Shown here: piece by piece, positions 1 through 8,717 of the stretch
How the letters are laid out: each line of letters begins with the position of its first letter
How positions within the stretch are numbered: the stretch's first letter is position 1
From: Azospirillum soli
GTDB lineage: Bacteria; Pseudomonadota; Alphaproteobacteria; Azospirillales; Azospirillaceae
Reading direction: 5' to 3'
Assembly: GCF_017876165.1 (NCBI RefSeq)
Contig: NZ_JAGINQ010000010.1
Span: 1 to 64,000 of the forward strand
DNA: 64,000 nt
Translations under genes and position numbers: made by a program
The notes under the pieces: generated by a model
Databases searched by the model: none
Told to the model about the DNA's origin: nothing
The model's input: only the letters and a program-made list of their open reading frames with translations

Positions 1-95
1 CCAGATCGCCGTCCGTTTGGCCCGCCGACTGCCAAGATGCCCGTGCTGCCTTCAGGCCTGCCCTCTTCAGAAACCAAACTTATGACACAGTAGTA
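1..95. other. Left flank of the insertion sequence; possible tail of a gene
   Basis: Frame 1 on the plus strand is open from the window edge to a TAG at 91-93, giving a 30-residue Pro/Ser-containing tail. I do not recognise it, and a chance open frame of this length is quite possible. The IS inserted just after that stop codon. There is too little sequence to name a gene. Confidence 0.15.
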
Positions 96-99
96 TTAG

Positions 100-114
100 C
101 AGGACGCGGAAAAA
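100..114 (+). repeat. IS left terminal inverted repeat
   Basis: CAGGACGCGGAAAAA is the exact reverse complement of 1386-1400. It is preceded by TTAG at 96-99. Confidence 0.9.
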
Positions 115-178
115 GGCTGTGCTGCGGTGGGGTGTCGTGATTCTCCTTTCTGGCACAGGATGGGTTGGAGAGGGGGCG

Positions 179-1252
179 ATGCGCGGATCGGACGAACGCA
201 GCGAGCGTCTGTTCCGCTACGTGAGCTGTGAGGTTCGGGTTCCGGCGAACCATCCGTTGCGGCCAATCCGGGCGATCGTGGACGAGGCGCTGGAGGTGAT
301 GTCTCCAGCGTTCGAGGGTCTGTACTCCAAGATCGGCCGGCTTTCGATCCCGCCGGAGAAGCTGCTGCGGGCGCTGCTGCTTCAGGCTTTCTACTCGGTG
401 CGCTCGGAGCGTCAGCTGATGGAACAGCTTGATTACAACCTGCTGTTCCGCTGGTTCGTCGGGCTGTCGATGGACGCGCCGGTGTGGGATGTGACGGTGT
501 TCACCAAGAACCGTGAGCGTCTGCTGGCCGGCGATGTGGCAGCCACGCTCCTGGCCACCGTGCCGGGTCAGCCGAAGGTCAAGGCGCTGCTGTCGGACGA
601 GCATTTTTCAGTAGACGGCACACTGATCGAAGCCTGGGCGTCGGTGAAGAGCTTCCGGCCCAGGGACGGCAGTGGCGAGCCGCCGGGGCCGGGGCGCAAC
701 GGCGAGCGCGACTTCCACGGCGAGAAGCGCTCCAACCAGACCCATGCCTCGACCAGCGATCCCGAGGCGCGGCTGTACCGCAAGGGCAACGGGCAGCCGG
801 CCAAGCTGGCCGTCATGGGGCATACGCTGATGGAGAACCGCCACGCCCTGGTGGTGGATGTCCGGCTGACGGCGACCACCGGCTTGGCTGAGCGCGAGGC
901 GGCGGTCTCGATGGTCGAGGCCATCCCCGGCCGCCACCGCATCACCGTGGGAGGTGACAAGGCCTACGACACTAAGGATTTCGTGGCGAACATGCGCGAG
1001 TTGGGCGCCGCTGCGCACGTCGCCCAGAACACGAGCAACCGCCGCTCGACCATCGATGGCCGGACCACCCGCCATCCCGAGTACGCCATCAGCCTGCGCA
1101 TCCGCAAACGGATCGAAGAGGTTTTCAACTGTATTAAGGGAGCCGGGCTGCGCAAGGCCCGCCATCGCGGCACGGCTCGCGTCGGCTGGATGTTCACGCT
1201 GACCGCCGCCGCTTATAACCTGATCCGCCTGCCCAAGCTGCTGGCAGCATAA
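179..1252 (+). CDS. IS5-family DDE transposase
   Basis: Transposase of the surrounding insertion sequence; it would cut and join DNA at the inverted repeats with a two-metal DDE active site. The N-terminal part (about residues 20-110) is the helical DUF772-type domain usual in IS5 transposases, with LLRALLLQAFYSVRSERQ and the LFRWFVGLSMD motif. The DDE acids are most likely in FSVDGTLIEAW, TVGGDKAYD and RIEEVFNCIKG, the last followed by the K/R-rich GLRKARHRG typical of the family. I chose ATG at 179 because the frame upstream (from 119) lies in the IS end and has a residue composition unlike a transposase. Protein length is about 357 residues, with no frameshift or internal stop, so it looks functional. 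Confidence 0.9.
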   Translation: MRGSDERSERLFRYVSCEVRVPANHPLRPIRAIVDEALEVMSPAFEGLYSKIGRLSIPPEKLLRALLLQAFYSVRSERQLMEQLDYNLLFRWFVGLSMDAPVWDVTVFTKNRERLLAGDVAATLLATVPGQPKVKALLSDEHFSVDGTLIEAWASVKSFRPRDGSGEPPGPGRNGERDFHGEKRSNQTHASTSDPEARLYRKGNGQPAKLAVMGHTLMENRHALVVDVRLTATTGLAEREAAVSMVEAIPGRHRITVGGDKAYDTKDFVANMRELGAAAHVAQNTSNRRSTIDGRTTRHPEYAISLRIRKRIEEVFNCIKGAGLRKARHRGTARVGWMFTLTAAAYNLIRLPKLLAA

Positions 1253-1385
1253 TTTCGCCCGGAGTCCGCCTGAACGGCGGCTCCGGGAGCCTCGGAGCGC
1301 GGGAAAACGCTCCATCCCAGCCAAAACCGGCTTTCGAAACGGCATCTTCAAGCCTCAGCGGAGGCAAGGCCGCTGCATCGGCCCG

Positions 1386-1400
1386 TTTTTCCGCGTCCTG
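1386..1400 (-). repeat. IS right terminal inverted repeat
   Basis: Reverse complement of the left end at 100-114, followed by the second TTAG copy at 1401-1404. Confidence 0.9.
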
Positions 1401-1404
1401 TTAG

Positions 1405-1819
1405 GCCTTCTCGCCTTGATATTCCAAAGGTCACTGATTGCAATCAGAAAAGCCAGGGAGAAGAAAACGTCGCACCGCTTCACGTGCTGAGATGGGGCAC
1501 CGCTAAGCGGTCAAGCTCATTGTCGAAGCGAATTGAACAAGAGAGCCGCATTGTATGCCTGGATCACCCGAACAGGCTTGGCAAAATCCATGACGGCATA
1601 GTTGCATCTCGCGCCTCATACTAAGACGTGATCAGACGTCACATTTGTTTGATGTGTTTACCGCCCCATCGCCGTTGAAACCGGGTACACCTGCAAAGCT
1701 GTCCGCCAGCAGAGCGGAAAGCCAAACTCCACGCGCACATAGAAGTGGGACGGAACGTGGTACGCGCAACAAGCGCCCCAGATTTTTCCGTTTCAAATCA
1801 ATTCATTAGGAAGGGAAAG
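1405..1819. other. Gene-poor stretch between the IS and tRNA-Ser
   Basis: No open frame here looks like a gene on either strand, and base composition is lower in GC than the surrounding genes. I see no RNA gene, repeat or clear promoter. It may be the remains of older sequence disrupted by insertions, but nothing in it proves that. Confidence 0.4.
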
Positions 1820-1913
1820 TGGCGGAGGGGATGGGATTCGAACCCACGATAGGGGTTTGAGCCCCTATAACGGTTTAGCAAACCGCCGCCTTCAGCCTCT
1901 CGGCCACCCCTCC
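1820..1913 (-). tRNA. tRNA-Ser (anticodon GCU)
   Basis: Reading the minus strand from 1913, the acceptor stem GGAGGGG pairs with CCCCTCC, followed by discriminator G (1823) and an encoded CCA (1822-1820). The anticodon loop reads TTTGCTAA, giving anticodon GCU for AGC/AGU serine codons. A long variable arm (TAGGGGCTCAAACCCCTA) and the T-loop GGGTTCGAATCCC are present. The length (91 nt without CCA) fits a class II tRNA-Ser. Confidence 0.97.
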
Positions 1914-2136
1914 ACCGGGTGCGGTGCGCGGCACCGCTGGCGTTCGTGCGTTCTAACGATCCGATCCGGGCCTGTCAACGCCTACGCTAAAAAATCTCTC
2001 CTGCCGAAAATTGCTGAATCGAAAATCACGTTAGGTCGCATCTATGGAAAATCTGTATAAAATTTTATCGACTTTTTAGCGACATCGGGCTATCGTAGCA
2101 ACGTGACCGATAAAAAACACTGGTTTGGGGGATGCC

Positions 2137-2373
2137 ATGAGCCTGTCACGCCGCTGCGCCGAAACGCTGATCGACTTGGTCGAGATCAAGCTGAGCTGCC
2201 TTGAGATCACCGACCGCGAGGACATGCGCGAGAAGGAATTGCTGATGCGCTGCGTTCAGGAACTGAACGCCGAGTTGCGCGGCGAGAACGGGGCCATGTC
2301 CGCCTTCGCGGCGCCGAAGCGCCGTGGCCGCCGGCCGAAGCATCTCCAGTATCAAGAACTGCACGTCGTCTGA
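2137..2373 (+). CDS. Small conserved-looking protein of unknown function (78 aa)
   Basis: I do not recognise this gene. ATG at 2137 has a G-rich ribosome site (GGGGGA) six bases upstream; an in-frame TTG lies four codons earlier but overlaps that site. The protein is helical and charged (LIDLVEIKLSCLEITDRED, then MREKELLMRCVQELNAEL) and ends in a basic patch (PKRRGRRPKHLQ) that could bind nucleic acid. There is no signal peptide or membrane segment. It stands alone between tRNA-Ser and a convergent histidine kinase gene. Normal codon use and a clear ribosome site make it a probable real gene. Confidence 0.55.
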   Translation: MSLSRRCAETLIDLVEIKLSCLEITDREDMREKELLMRCVQELNAELRGENGAMSAFAAPKRRGRRPKHLQYQELHVV

Positions 2374-2395
2374 TTGGCGGCGCACAGAGGTTTCT

Positions 2396-4129
2396 TCAGG
2401 CCAACGGCAGGGGAATTCTGTCCGCCACCCGCTGCTCCACCGCCATGCTCTCCGCCGGAACGACCGACAGCGGGGCCGTGCGCGGCAGGCGCAGCGTGAA
2501 GCGGGTGCCCTGCCCGACCGTGGACCGCACCGACACCGTGCCGCCCAGCACGCTCTTCACCGTGTTGAACACGATGTGAAGGCCAAGGCCCGAACCGCCC
2601 TCCGCACGCTTGGTCGTGAAGAAGGGATCGAAGACCTTGGGCAGATGCTCCGGCGCGATGCCGCAGCCATCGTCGTCGAAGTGGACGACCAGCCACGCAT
2701 CCCCGTCCGGCTGGGCGCCGATGCGAATCGTGCCGGTGCCGCCCTCGTCGTAGGCGTGGATGACGGCGTTGATGACGAGGTTGGTTAGCACCTGACCGAG
2801 CGCGCCGGGAAAGCTGTCCATCGGCAGGTCGTCCGGACAGTCCACCTCGACCGCCAGCCGCGTGCGCTTCAACCGTGGCCGCAGCGAAAACAGAATCTCG
2901 TCGATGTAGGTCTTCACGTCGAAGACTCGCCGCTCGCCCGAAGTCTGGTCCACCGCCACCTGCTTGAAGCTCTGCACCAGCGCCGCCGCGCGGGTGATGT
3001 TGGTGACCAACAGCCGCGCCCCCTCGGTCACCCCGTCCAGATACTCCGCCATCTCCGACTTGCGCAGCTTGCCCGTGGCGAACTGGCCGCGCAGCAGGCG
3101 GGTCTGCTCGCCGATGTGGCTGGCGGCGGTCAGGCCGATGCCGATGGGCGTGTTGATCTCGTGCGCCACCCCGGCGACCAGTTGCCCCAGTGAGGCCATG
3201 GTCTCCGCCTGGATCAGGCTTTCCTGCGCGGCGCGCAGTTCGGCCAACGCGTGTTCCGCCTCGTCCTTGGCGGCCACCACCGCCGCTTCCGCCGCCTTGC
3301 GGTCGGTGATGTCGGTCATGATGCCGACGTAGCGCACGACCCGGCCGCCCTCGTCGTGAATCGCGCGCCCCATGGCGGCGATCCACATCCAGCCGCCGTC
3401 CTCCCGCCGCAAACGGTAATCGTAGGCGTAGGACGCCGTCTCGCCCCGCAAATGCGCCTCGACGTGCCCGAGCACCCGCTCGCGGTCCGCCGGGTGCAGC
3501 CGCGATTCCCAAAAGTCCCGCGGCATGGGCGGAATCTCGGCGTGGCCCAGCATGCGCGGAAAGCTGTCCGACCACCAGCAGGCGCCGCTCACCACGTCTG
3601 CATCCCAGACGGCGGCGTTGGTCGCCTGCAAGGCCATCTCAAGCCGCTCGGCCAGATCGCGGCGGGCAGCGTCGGCCATCTTCAACTCGGTCAGGTCGTA
3701 GACCCAGGTGATGTGGCAGGGGCGGCCGGCGTGCTCGATCAGAGTCGAACTCATGGAGCCGGTGTAGATCTCGCCGTCGCCGCGCCGGAACAGCACCTCC
3801 TCGCCCTTGAAGGAACCGTGGCGGTACAGGATCTCCAGCGTGCGGGTGCGGTCGTCCGGGTTGACGTAGAGCGATGCAACGCCGTCGCTGGCCAATTGGC
3901 CGTCGCGGGTCTTGAAGGACTCGGCGGCGCTGGCGTTGTGATAGAGATTCTCACCGTCCCGCGTGTTGATCAGCACGCCGACGGGGGCGGTGTCCAGGAT
4001 GGCGCGCAGCTGCGCTTCCACCACGCCGGGGACAGGCCGGTGTTGGCCGGCACGAAAGGCGATGAACGCGCCCCCAAGGGCACCGATGCACGAAGCCGCA
4101 AGCGCAACGGCCAGATATTCCGCAATCAT
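2396..4129 (-). CDS. PAS-domain sensor histidine kinase, membrane-anchored
   Basis: A sensor kinase of 577 residues that would autophosphorylate on histidine and pass the phosphate to a response regulator. Residues 5-27 form one membrane segment. Two PAS domains follow (about 38-150 and 162-275), the second ending in the PAC-type WMWIAAMGRAIHDE...VGIMTDITDRK. A coiled coil leads to the H-box LVAGVAHEINTPIG, with phosphoacceptor His323. The HATPase domain shows the N-box LTNLVINAVIHA (450-461), G1 DDDGCG (485-490), DPFFTTK and G2 GGSGLGL (511-517), so all catalytic boxes are intact. No response regulator or output domain is adjacent, so it is an orphan kinase with unknown signal. It belongs to the HPK4-like PAS kinases by its H-box. 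Confidence 0.9.
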   Translation of the reverse strand: MIAEYLAVALAASCIGALGGAFIAFRAGQHRPVPGVVEAQLRAILDTAPVGVLINTRDGENLYHNASAAESFKTRDGQLASDGVASLYVNPDDRTRTLEILYRHGSFKGEEVLFRRGDGEIYTGSMSSTLIEHAGRPCHITWVYDLTELKMADAARRDLAERLEMALQATNAAVWDADVVSGACWWSDSFPRMLGHAEIPPMPRDFWESRLHPADRERVLGHVEAHLRGETASYAYDYRLRREDGGWMWIAAMGRAIHDEGGRVVRYVGIMTDITDRKAAEAAVVAAKDEAEHALAELRAAQESLIQAETMASLGQLVAGVAHEINTPIGIGLTAASHIGEQTRLLRGQFATGKLRKSEMAEYLDGVTEGARLLVTNITRAAALVQSFKQVAVDQTSGERRVFDVKTYIDEILFSLRPRLKRTRLAVEVDCPDDLPMDSFPGALGQVLTNLVINAVIHAYDEGGTGTIRIGAQPDGDAWLVVHFDDDGCGIAPEHLPKVFDPFFTTKRAEGGSGLGLHIVFNTVKSVLGGTVSVRSTVGQGTRFTLRLPRTAPLSVVPAESMAVEQRVADRIPLPLA

Positions 4130-4251
4130 GGATCCTCCCGCCGGCCAACACTGGAGACCGACGGGAGAACAAAATCAACGGATATATCGTCGCGCTTGCA
4201 TCCCCGTTACTTATATCAAGCTTCAGTTATCGCAAGCGATTACCGAGCCCC

Positions 4252-5703
4252 TCAGCCCTTCAGCTTCCTGGTCAGGATTTCGTTGACCAGGGCCGGGTTG
4301 GCCTTGCCCTGGGTCGCCTTCATGACCTGACCGACGAAGAAGCCGAACAGCTTGTCCTTGCCCGACCGGAACTCCTCGACCTTGTCGGCGTTGGCGGCCA
4401 GCACGGCGTCGATGGAGGACTCGATGGCGCCGGTGTCGGTAACCTGACGCAGGCCCTTCTTCTCGACGATGTCGGCCGGCTTCTCGCCGGTTTCGAACAT
4501 CGCCTCGAACACCTCCTTGGCGATGCGGCCGGAGATGGTATTGTCGGCGATCAGGTCGATCAGGCCGCCGAGGTTCTCGGCCGAAACCGGGCTCTCCTCG
4601 ATCTCCTTGCCGGCCTTGTTCAGATAGCCGAACAGCTCGCCGGTGACCCAGTTGGCTGCCAGCTTCGGGTCGCGACCCTTCGCCACGGCCTCGTAGAAGT
4701 CCGCCTTGGCCTTCTCCGAGACAAGCACGTTGGCGTCATAGGCCGACAGCTTGTACTCGCTGATGAAGCGCGCCTTCTTGTCGTCGGGCAGCTCCGGCAG
4801 GGTCTTCTTGATGTCCTCGACCCATTCCGGCTCCAGCTCCAGCGGCAGCAGGTCGGGATCGGGGAAGTAGCGGTAGTCGTGCGCCTCTTCCTTGGAACGC
4901 ATGGAGCGGGTCTCGAACTTCGTCGTGTCCCACAGACGCGTTTCCTGGTCGATCTTGCCGCCTTCCTCAATGATGTCGATCTGGCGGCGCGCCTCGTACT
5001 CGATGGCCGCCATGACGAAGCGGATCGAGTTGACGTTCTTGATCTCGCAGCGCGTGCCGAACGGCGCGCCCGGCTTGCGGACGGAGACGTTCACGTCGCA
5101 GCGCATGGAGCCTTCCTCCATGTTGCCGTCGCAGGTGCCGAGGTAGCGCAGGATCGAGCGCAGCTTGCGCAGGTAGGCGCCCGCCTCCTCCGCCGTGCGC
5201 ATGTCCGGTTCCGACACGATCTCCATCAGCGCGACACCCGACCGATTCAGGTCGATGTAGGTCTTGGCCGGGTGCTGGTCGTGCAGCGACTTGCCCGCGT
5301 CCTGTTCCAGGTGCAGGCGGGTGATGCCGACTGTCCGGCTCGACCCGTCCGGCAGGTCCAGCACGATCTCGCCCTTGCCGACGATGGGCTGCAGATACTG
5401 GCTGATCTGATAGCCCTGCGGCAGGTCGGCGTAGAAGTAGTTCTTGCGGTCGAAGACCGAGTGCAGGTTGATCTGCGCCTTCAGGCCCAGGCCCGTGCGC
5501 ACCGCCTGCTCGACGGCGTGTTCGTTGATGACCGGCAGCATGCCGGGAAAGGCGGCGTCAACGAAGCTGACTTGGCTGTTCGGCTCGGCGCCGAACTCGG
5601 TCGCGGCCCCGGAAAACAGCTTCGCGTTGGAAATGACCTGGGCATGGACCTCCAGCCCGATCACCATCTCCCAATCGCCCGTCTCGCCCTGAATGTACGA
5701 CAT
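4252..5703 (-). CDS. gatB: Asp-tRNA(Asn)/Glu-tRNA(Gln) amidotransferase subunit B
   Basis: GatB is the tRNA-binding and kinase subunit of GatCAB, which phosphorylates and then amidates Asp or Glu mischarged on tRNA(Asn)/tRNA(Gln). The 483-residue length is normal. Visible are the N-terminal cradle motif [11 protein letters not shown], the [10 protein letters not shown] segment, [18 protein letters not shown], and the C-terminal YqeY/tail domain ending [20 protein letters not shown]. It is the last gene of gatC-gatA-gatB on the minus strand, 21 bases after gatA, and probably shares its transcript. The subunit partners GatA and GatC are directly upstream. Confidence 0.98.
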   Translation of the reverse strand: MSYIQGETGDWEMVIGLEVHAQVISNAKLFSGAATEFGAEPNSQVSFVDAAFPGMLPVINEHAVEQAVRTGLGLKAQINLHSVFDRKNYFYADLPQGYQISQYLQPIVGKGEIVLDLPDGSSRTVGITRLHLEQDAGKSLHDQHPAKTYIDLNRSGVALMEIVSEPDMRTAEEAGAYLRKLRSILRYLGTCDGNMEEGSMRCDVNVSVRKPGAPFGTRCEIKNVNSIRFVMAAIEYEARRQIDIIEEGGKIDQETRLWDTTKFETRSMRSKEEAHDYRYFPDPDLLPLELEPEWVEDIKKTLPELPDDKKARFISEYKLSAYDANVLVSEKAKADFYEAVAKGRDPKLAANWVTGELFGYLNKAGKEIEESPVSAENLGGLIDLIADNTISGRIAKEVFEAMFETGEKPADIVEKKGLRQVTDTGAIESSIDAVLAANADKVEEFRSGKDKLFGFFVGQVMKATQGKANPALVNEILTRKLKG

Positions 5704-5724
5704 GGCTCTATTCTCTCGTACGGC

Positions 5725-7206
5725 TCACGCCACGAACGGCGGGGTGGCGGTAAAGTCGGCGGCCTTTTCGATGACGTGGCCGACGCGCAGAACGGTCTCC
5801 TCGTCGAAGGGACGGCCGATGAGCTGCAGGCCCAGCGGCAGACCGTCCGAACCGAGGCCCGCCGGGACCGACATGCCGGGCAGGCCGGCGAGCGAGGCGG
5901 GCACCGTGAACACGTCGTTCAGGTACATCTGGATCGGGTCGTCCATCTTCTCGCCGATGGCGAAGGCCGTGCTCGGCGCGGTCGGCGTCAGGATGACGTC
6001 GCAGCTCTTGAACGCCTCGTCGAAGTCCCACTTGATGCGCGTGCGCACCTGACGGGCCTTGTTGTAGTAGGCGTCGTAATAGCCGGCCGACAGCACGTAG
6101 GTGCCGATCAGGATGCGGCGGCGCACTTCCTTGCCGAAGCCGGCGCCGCGCGTGTTCTCGTACAGATCCTTCAGGTTTCCGCCCTCGACCCGCAGGCCGT
6201 AGCGGACACCGTCATAGCGCGCGAGGTTCGACGACGCCTCGGCCGGCGCGACGATGTAGTAGGTCGCCAGCGCGTATTTGGTGTGCGGCAGGCTGATATC
6301 CACCGGCTCGGCGCCCGCGGCCTTCAGCCATTCGATGCCCTGGTCCCAGATCTTCGCGATCTCGGCCGGCATGCCCTCCACGCGGTATTCCCTGGGAATG
6401 CCGACCTTCAGGCCCCGGATGTCGCCGGTCAGCGCGGCGCGGAAGTCCGGCACCGGCATATCGACGGAGGTGGAGTCCTTCGGGTCGAAGCCGCACATGG
6501 AGCGCAGCATGATCGCCGCGTCCTCGACCGTGCGGGTCATCGGCCCGGCCTGATCGAGCGACGAGGCGAAGGCCACGACGCCCCAGCGCGAGCAGCGCCC
6601 GTAGGTCGGCTTGATGCCGACAATGCCGGTGAAGGCCGCCGGCTGGCGGATTGAGCCGCCGGTGTCCGTGCCGGTGGCGCCCAGCGCCGCGCGCGCGGCC
6701 ACCGCCGCCGCCGAACCGCCCGACGAACCGCCGGGGACCAGCTGGCGCGACCAGTTGCCGACCTCGCCCGGGCTCCAGGGGCTGACCACGTTGCCGTGGT
6801 AGGAGGTGATGTTGGCCGAGCCCATGGCGAACTCGTCCAGGTTCACCTTGCCCAGCATCACCGCACCGTCGCGCCACAGGTTCGTGGTGACGGTCGATTC
6901 GTACTCCGGCTTGAAGCCGTCCAGGATGTGGCTGGCCGCCGTGGTCAGCACCCCCCTAGTGCAGAACAGATCCTTCACCGCGATGGGCAGGCCCTCCATG
7001 GGACCGACCTCACCCTTGGCGCGGCGGGCGTCGGACGCCTTGGCCATCTCCAGCGCCTTGTCCGGCGTCTCGGTGATGAAGGCGTTCAGCGGGCGGATGG
7101 TCTCCACCGCCTTGACGTGCGCCTCGGTCAGTTCGACCGCGGTGTATTCCTTCTTGGCGAGGCCATCCAGGGCCTCCGCCATGGTCAGATGCGTCAGCGC
7201 GCCCAT
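5725..7206 (-). CDS. gatA: Asp-tRNA(Asn)/Glu-tRNA(Gln) amidotransferase subunit A
   Basis: GatA is the amidase-signature subunit that hydrolyses glutamine and channels ammonia to GatB. The Ser-cisSer-Lys triad is visible: Lys in PIAVKDLFC, the cis-Ser in the [14 protein letters not shown] loop, and the nucleophile Ser in [13 protein letters not shown]. Length about 493 residues is normal. ATG at 7206 overlaps the gatC stop in the arrangement TGATG, which indicates translational coupling; a GTG one codon upstream would lie inside gatC. It is the middle gene of the gatCAB operon. Confidence 0.98.
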   Translation of the reverse strand: MGALTHLTMAEALDGLAKKEYTAVELTEAHVKAVETIRPLNAFITETPDKALEMAKASDARRAKGEVGPMEGLPIAVKDLFCTRGVLTTAASHILDGFKPEYESTVTTNLWRDGAVMLGKVNLDEFAMGSANITSYHGNVVSPWSPGEVGNWSRQLVPGGSSGGSAAAVAARAALGATGTDTGGSIRQPAAFTGIVGIKPTYGRCSRWGVVAFASSLDQAGPMTRTVEDAAIMLRSMCGFDPKDSTSVDMPVPDFRAALTGDIRGLKVGIPREYRVEGMPAEIAKIWDQGIEWLKAAGAEPVDISLPHTKYALATYYIVAPAEASSNLARYDGVRYGLRVEGGNLKDLYENTRGAGFGKEVRRRILIGTYVLSAGYYDAYYNKARQVRTRIKWDFDEAFKSCDVILTPTAPSTAFAIGEKMDDPIQMYLNDVFTVPASLAGLPGMSVPAGLGSDGLPLGLQLIGRPFDEETVLRVGHVIEKAADFTATPPFVA

Positions 7207-7493
7207 CACTCGACCACCTTCGGAACGACGTAGAAGCCTTCGGCCGTTTCCGGGCCGTTGGAGAGGACGGACTCGCGGTAGCCGCCGTCCGTCACCTCGT
7301 CCTTGCGGCGGCGCAGCTTCTGCGCGGCCACGCTGGTCATCGGTGGCACGTTGTTCGTGTCCACCTCGCCCAGCTGTTCGACGAAGGTCAGGATTTGGCT
7401 CAGCTCACCCGCCAGGTGATCCAATTCCTCTTCCGGCACCTTGATGCGGGCCAGATGCGCGATCTTGGCCACAGTGGCCTTGTCGAGCGACAT
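7206..7493 (-). CDS. gatC: Asp-tRNA(Asn)/Glu-tRNA(Gln) amidotransferase subunit C
   Basis: The 95-residue GatC is the small scaffold that wraps around GatA and stabilises the GatCAB complex. It shows the usual start, [16 protein letters not shown], then [20 protein letters not shown] and the PMTSV segment. It is first in the gatC-gatA-gatB operon and its stop overlaps the gatA start by one base. The complex supplies Gln-tRNA and probably Asn-tRNA in this organism (see aspS at 34315). Confidence 0.96.
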   Translation of the reverse strand: MSLDKATVAKIAHLARIKVPEEELDHLAGELSQILTFVEQLGEVDTNNVPPMTSVAAQKLRRRKDEVTDGGYRESVLSNGPETAEGFYVVPKVVE

Positions 7494-7568
7494 GCCTTCT
7501 ACTCTCTTCCAAGACGTCTGGAAAAAACGGCCTGGAAGCTAGCACCCGAAAACGGTCACCGCAATGAT

Positions 7569-8075
7569 TCAGGCCGCTTGGCGGTGCTGGCGTTCCCACA
7601 CCTCGCGCCCCATCCGCATGGTGAACAGGGCGATCCGCTCGTTCCACGGGGCCGTCCGCTCCTCAATGGCGACGGGAACGAAACCCAGCTTGCCGTACAG
7701 CAGCAGCGCCGGAGTGTTCGTGTTGAAACAGCGCAGGACCAGCTCCGGCAGGCCGTGATGGCCGAAGGCGCGGTCTATCATGGCATGGAGCAGATATTTC
7801 GCCACGCCCGCCCGGCGCATGGACGGGTCCACGCTGACGTTGCCGAGGCTGGCACTGCGCCCCTCCTCGAAGGTCGCGAAGTTGGCGTAGCCGACGACCG
7901 TGCCGTCGCTCAGCACCACCGTCGGGTCGCGCCGCTCGGCCAGCGAGGCGCGCACCTGCTCCGGCGTCAACGGCCAGCTGGCCCTGGGGAACAGGAAATA
8001 CAGCTCCTTCGCGTCGCGCGGGAAGGCGCAGATCCGCGGGATGTCGGCGTCGGTCAGGGGGCGGTGCATCAGCAT
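7569..8075 (-). CDS. GNAT-family N-acetyltransferase
   Basis: A GNAT-fold acetyltransferase that would move acetyl from acetyl-CoA to an unknown amine or protein N-terminus. The acetyl-CoA pyrophosphate loop is RRAGVAKYLL after the strand ASLGNVSVDP, and FNTNTPALLLYGKLGF is the typical motif B region. I chose ATG at 8075 because TTGGAG lies seven bases before it; the frame runs open to 8123 without a better site. The product is 168 residues. It is divergent from ruvX and follows no operon. Substrate cannot be read from sequence; YjaB/RimI-like roles are possible. Confidence 0.85.
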   Translation of the reverse strand: MLMHRPLTDADIPRICAFPRDAKELYFLFPRASWPLTPEQVRASLAERRDPTVVLSDGTVVGYANFATFEEGRSASLGNVSVDPSMRRAGVAKYLLHAMIDRAFGHHGLPELVLRCFNTNTPALLLYGKLGFVPVAIEERTAPWNERIALFTMRMGREVWERQHRQAA

Positions 8076-8092
8076 GGGCGTGCTCCAAAAAT

Positions 8093-8110
8093 TACTTACA
8101 AGAATAAGTA
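8093..8110. promoter_or_regulatory. AT-rich inverted repeat between GNAT gene and ruvX
   Basis: TACTTA-N6-TAAGTA is a perfect 6-bp inverted repeat in the short, unusually AT-rich gap between two divergent genes. It could be an operator or overlap the promoters of either gene. No regulator is obvious. Confidence 0.3.
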
Positions 8111-8170
8111 TCCTCGGGCACAACTCAAGCGTTCTTGCCGAGACACCCCGTGGCTTCTATGGTTCGTGGC

Positions 8171-8707
8171 ATGATTCACACGCTCCCCGAACTCGCGGCC
8201 CGGTTGGGCCGTGGCCAACGCCTCCTCGGCCTGGACGTCGGCACCAAGACCATCGGCATGGCCGTGGCGGACCCCGGCCTCGTCGTCGCCTCGCCCATCG
8301 GCACGCTGCGCCGGACCAAGTTCACGCAGGACGCGCGGGAGTTGGCGAAGACCATCCGCGACTATTCCATCGGCGGGCTGGTCATCGGCCTGCCGCTGAA
8401 CATGGACGGGTCGGAGGGGCCGCGCGCCGAGTCCACCCGCGCCTTCGCCAACAACCTGATGGGGCGCGCGGATCTGCTGGGCTGGGACGCGGAGATCGCC
8501 TTCTGGGACGAGCGGCTGTCCACCTCCGCCGTGGAGCGCTTCATGATCGGCGAGGCCGACATGACCCGCAAGCGCCGGGACGAGGTCGTGGACAAGATGG
8601 CCGCCGCCTACATCCTTCAGGGCGCGCTCGACGCGCTGGCGCATCGGCGCCGTATGGAGCAGCAGGAGCGGGACGACCTGGACGACGACGGAGACGGCGA
8701 GGACTGA
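8171..8707 (+). CDS. ruvX: Holliday junction resolvase-like RNase H-fold protein (YqgF)
   Basis: RuvX/YqgF is a small RNase H-fold nuclease implicated in pre-16S rRNA end maturation and Holliday junction processing. The first catalytic motif is LLGLDVGTKTIGMAV, the central strand GGLVIGLPLNMDGSEG, then AFWDERLSTSAVE, and the final acid region RRDEVVDKMAAAYILQG. The C-terminus is very acidic (DDLDDDGDGED). ATG at 8171 gives 178 residues; ATG at 8159 and the frame from 8135 are alternatives and neither has a strong ribosome site. Its position beside gatC is typical of alphaproteobacteria. Confidence 0.92.
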   Translation: MIHTLPELAARLGRGQRLLGLDVGTKTIGMAVADPGLVVASPIGTLRRTKFTQDARELAKTIRDYSIGGLVIGLPLNMDGSEGPRAESTRAFANNLMGRADLLGWDAEIAFWDERLSTSAVERFMIGEADMTRKRRDEVVDKMAAAYILQGALDALAHRRRMEQQERDDLDDDGDGED

Positions 8708-8717
8708 CCGCCCGTCC

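Larger units (their letters stand above)
100..1400 (+). mobile_element. IS5-family insertion sequence, complete, with TTAG target duplication
   Basis: The element is about 1.3 kb and holds a single transposase gene. Its ends carry a perfect 15-bp terminal inverted repeat (CAGGACGCGGAAAAA at 100-114 and its complement at 1386-1400), with patchy matching for another 15 bp inward. TTAG lies immediately outside both ends (96-99 and 1401-1404) and fits a 4-bp target duplication of the YTAR type described for the IS5 group. Intact ends, an intact duplication and an open transposase frame suggest a recent and possibly still mobile insertion. The family call rests on the transposase layout and target duplication, not on a database match. 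Confidence 0.88.

Noticed and set aside
1500..1640. Possible remnant of a second transposase on the minus strand next to the IS
   Set aside because: Short frames there end quickly and show no DDE or other transposase motif.
1857..2060. A 67-residue plus-strand frame
   Set aside because: It runs through the tRNA-Ser gene and has no ribosome site.
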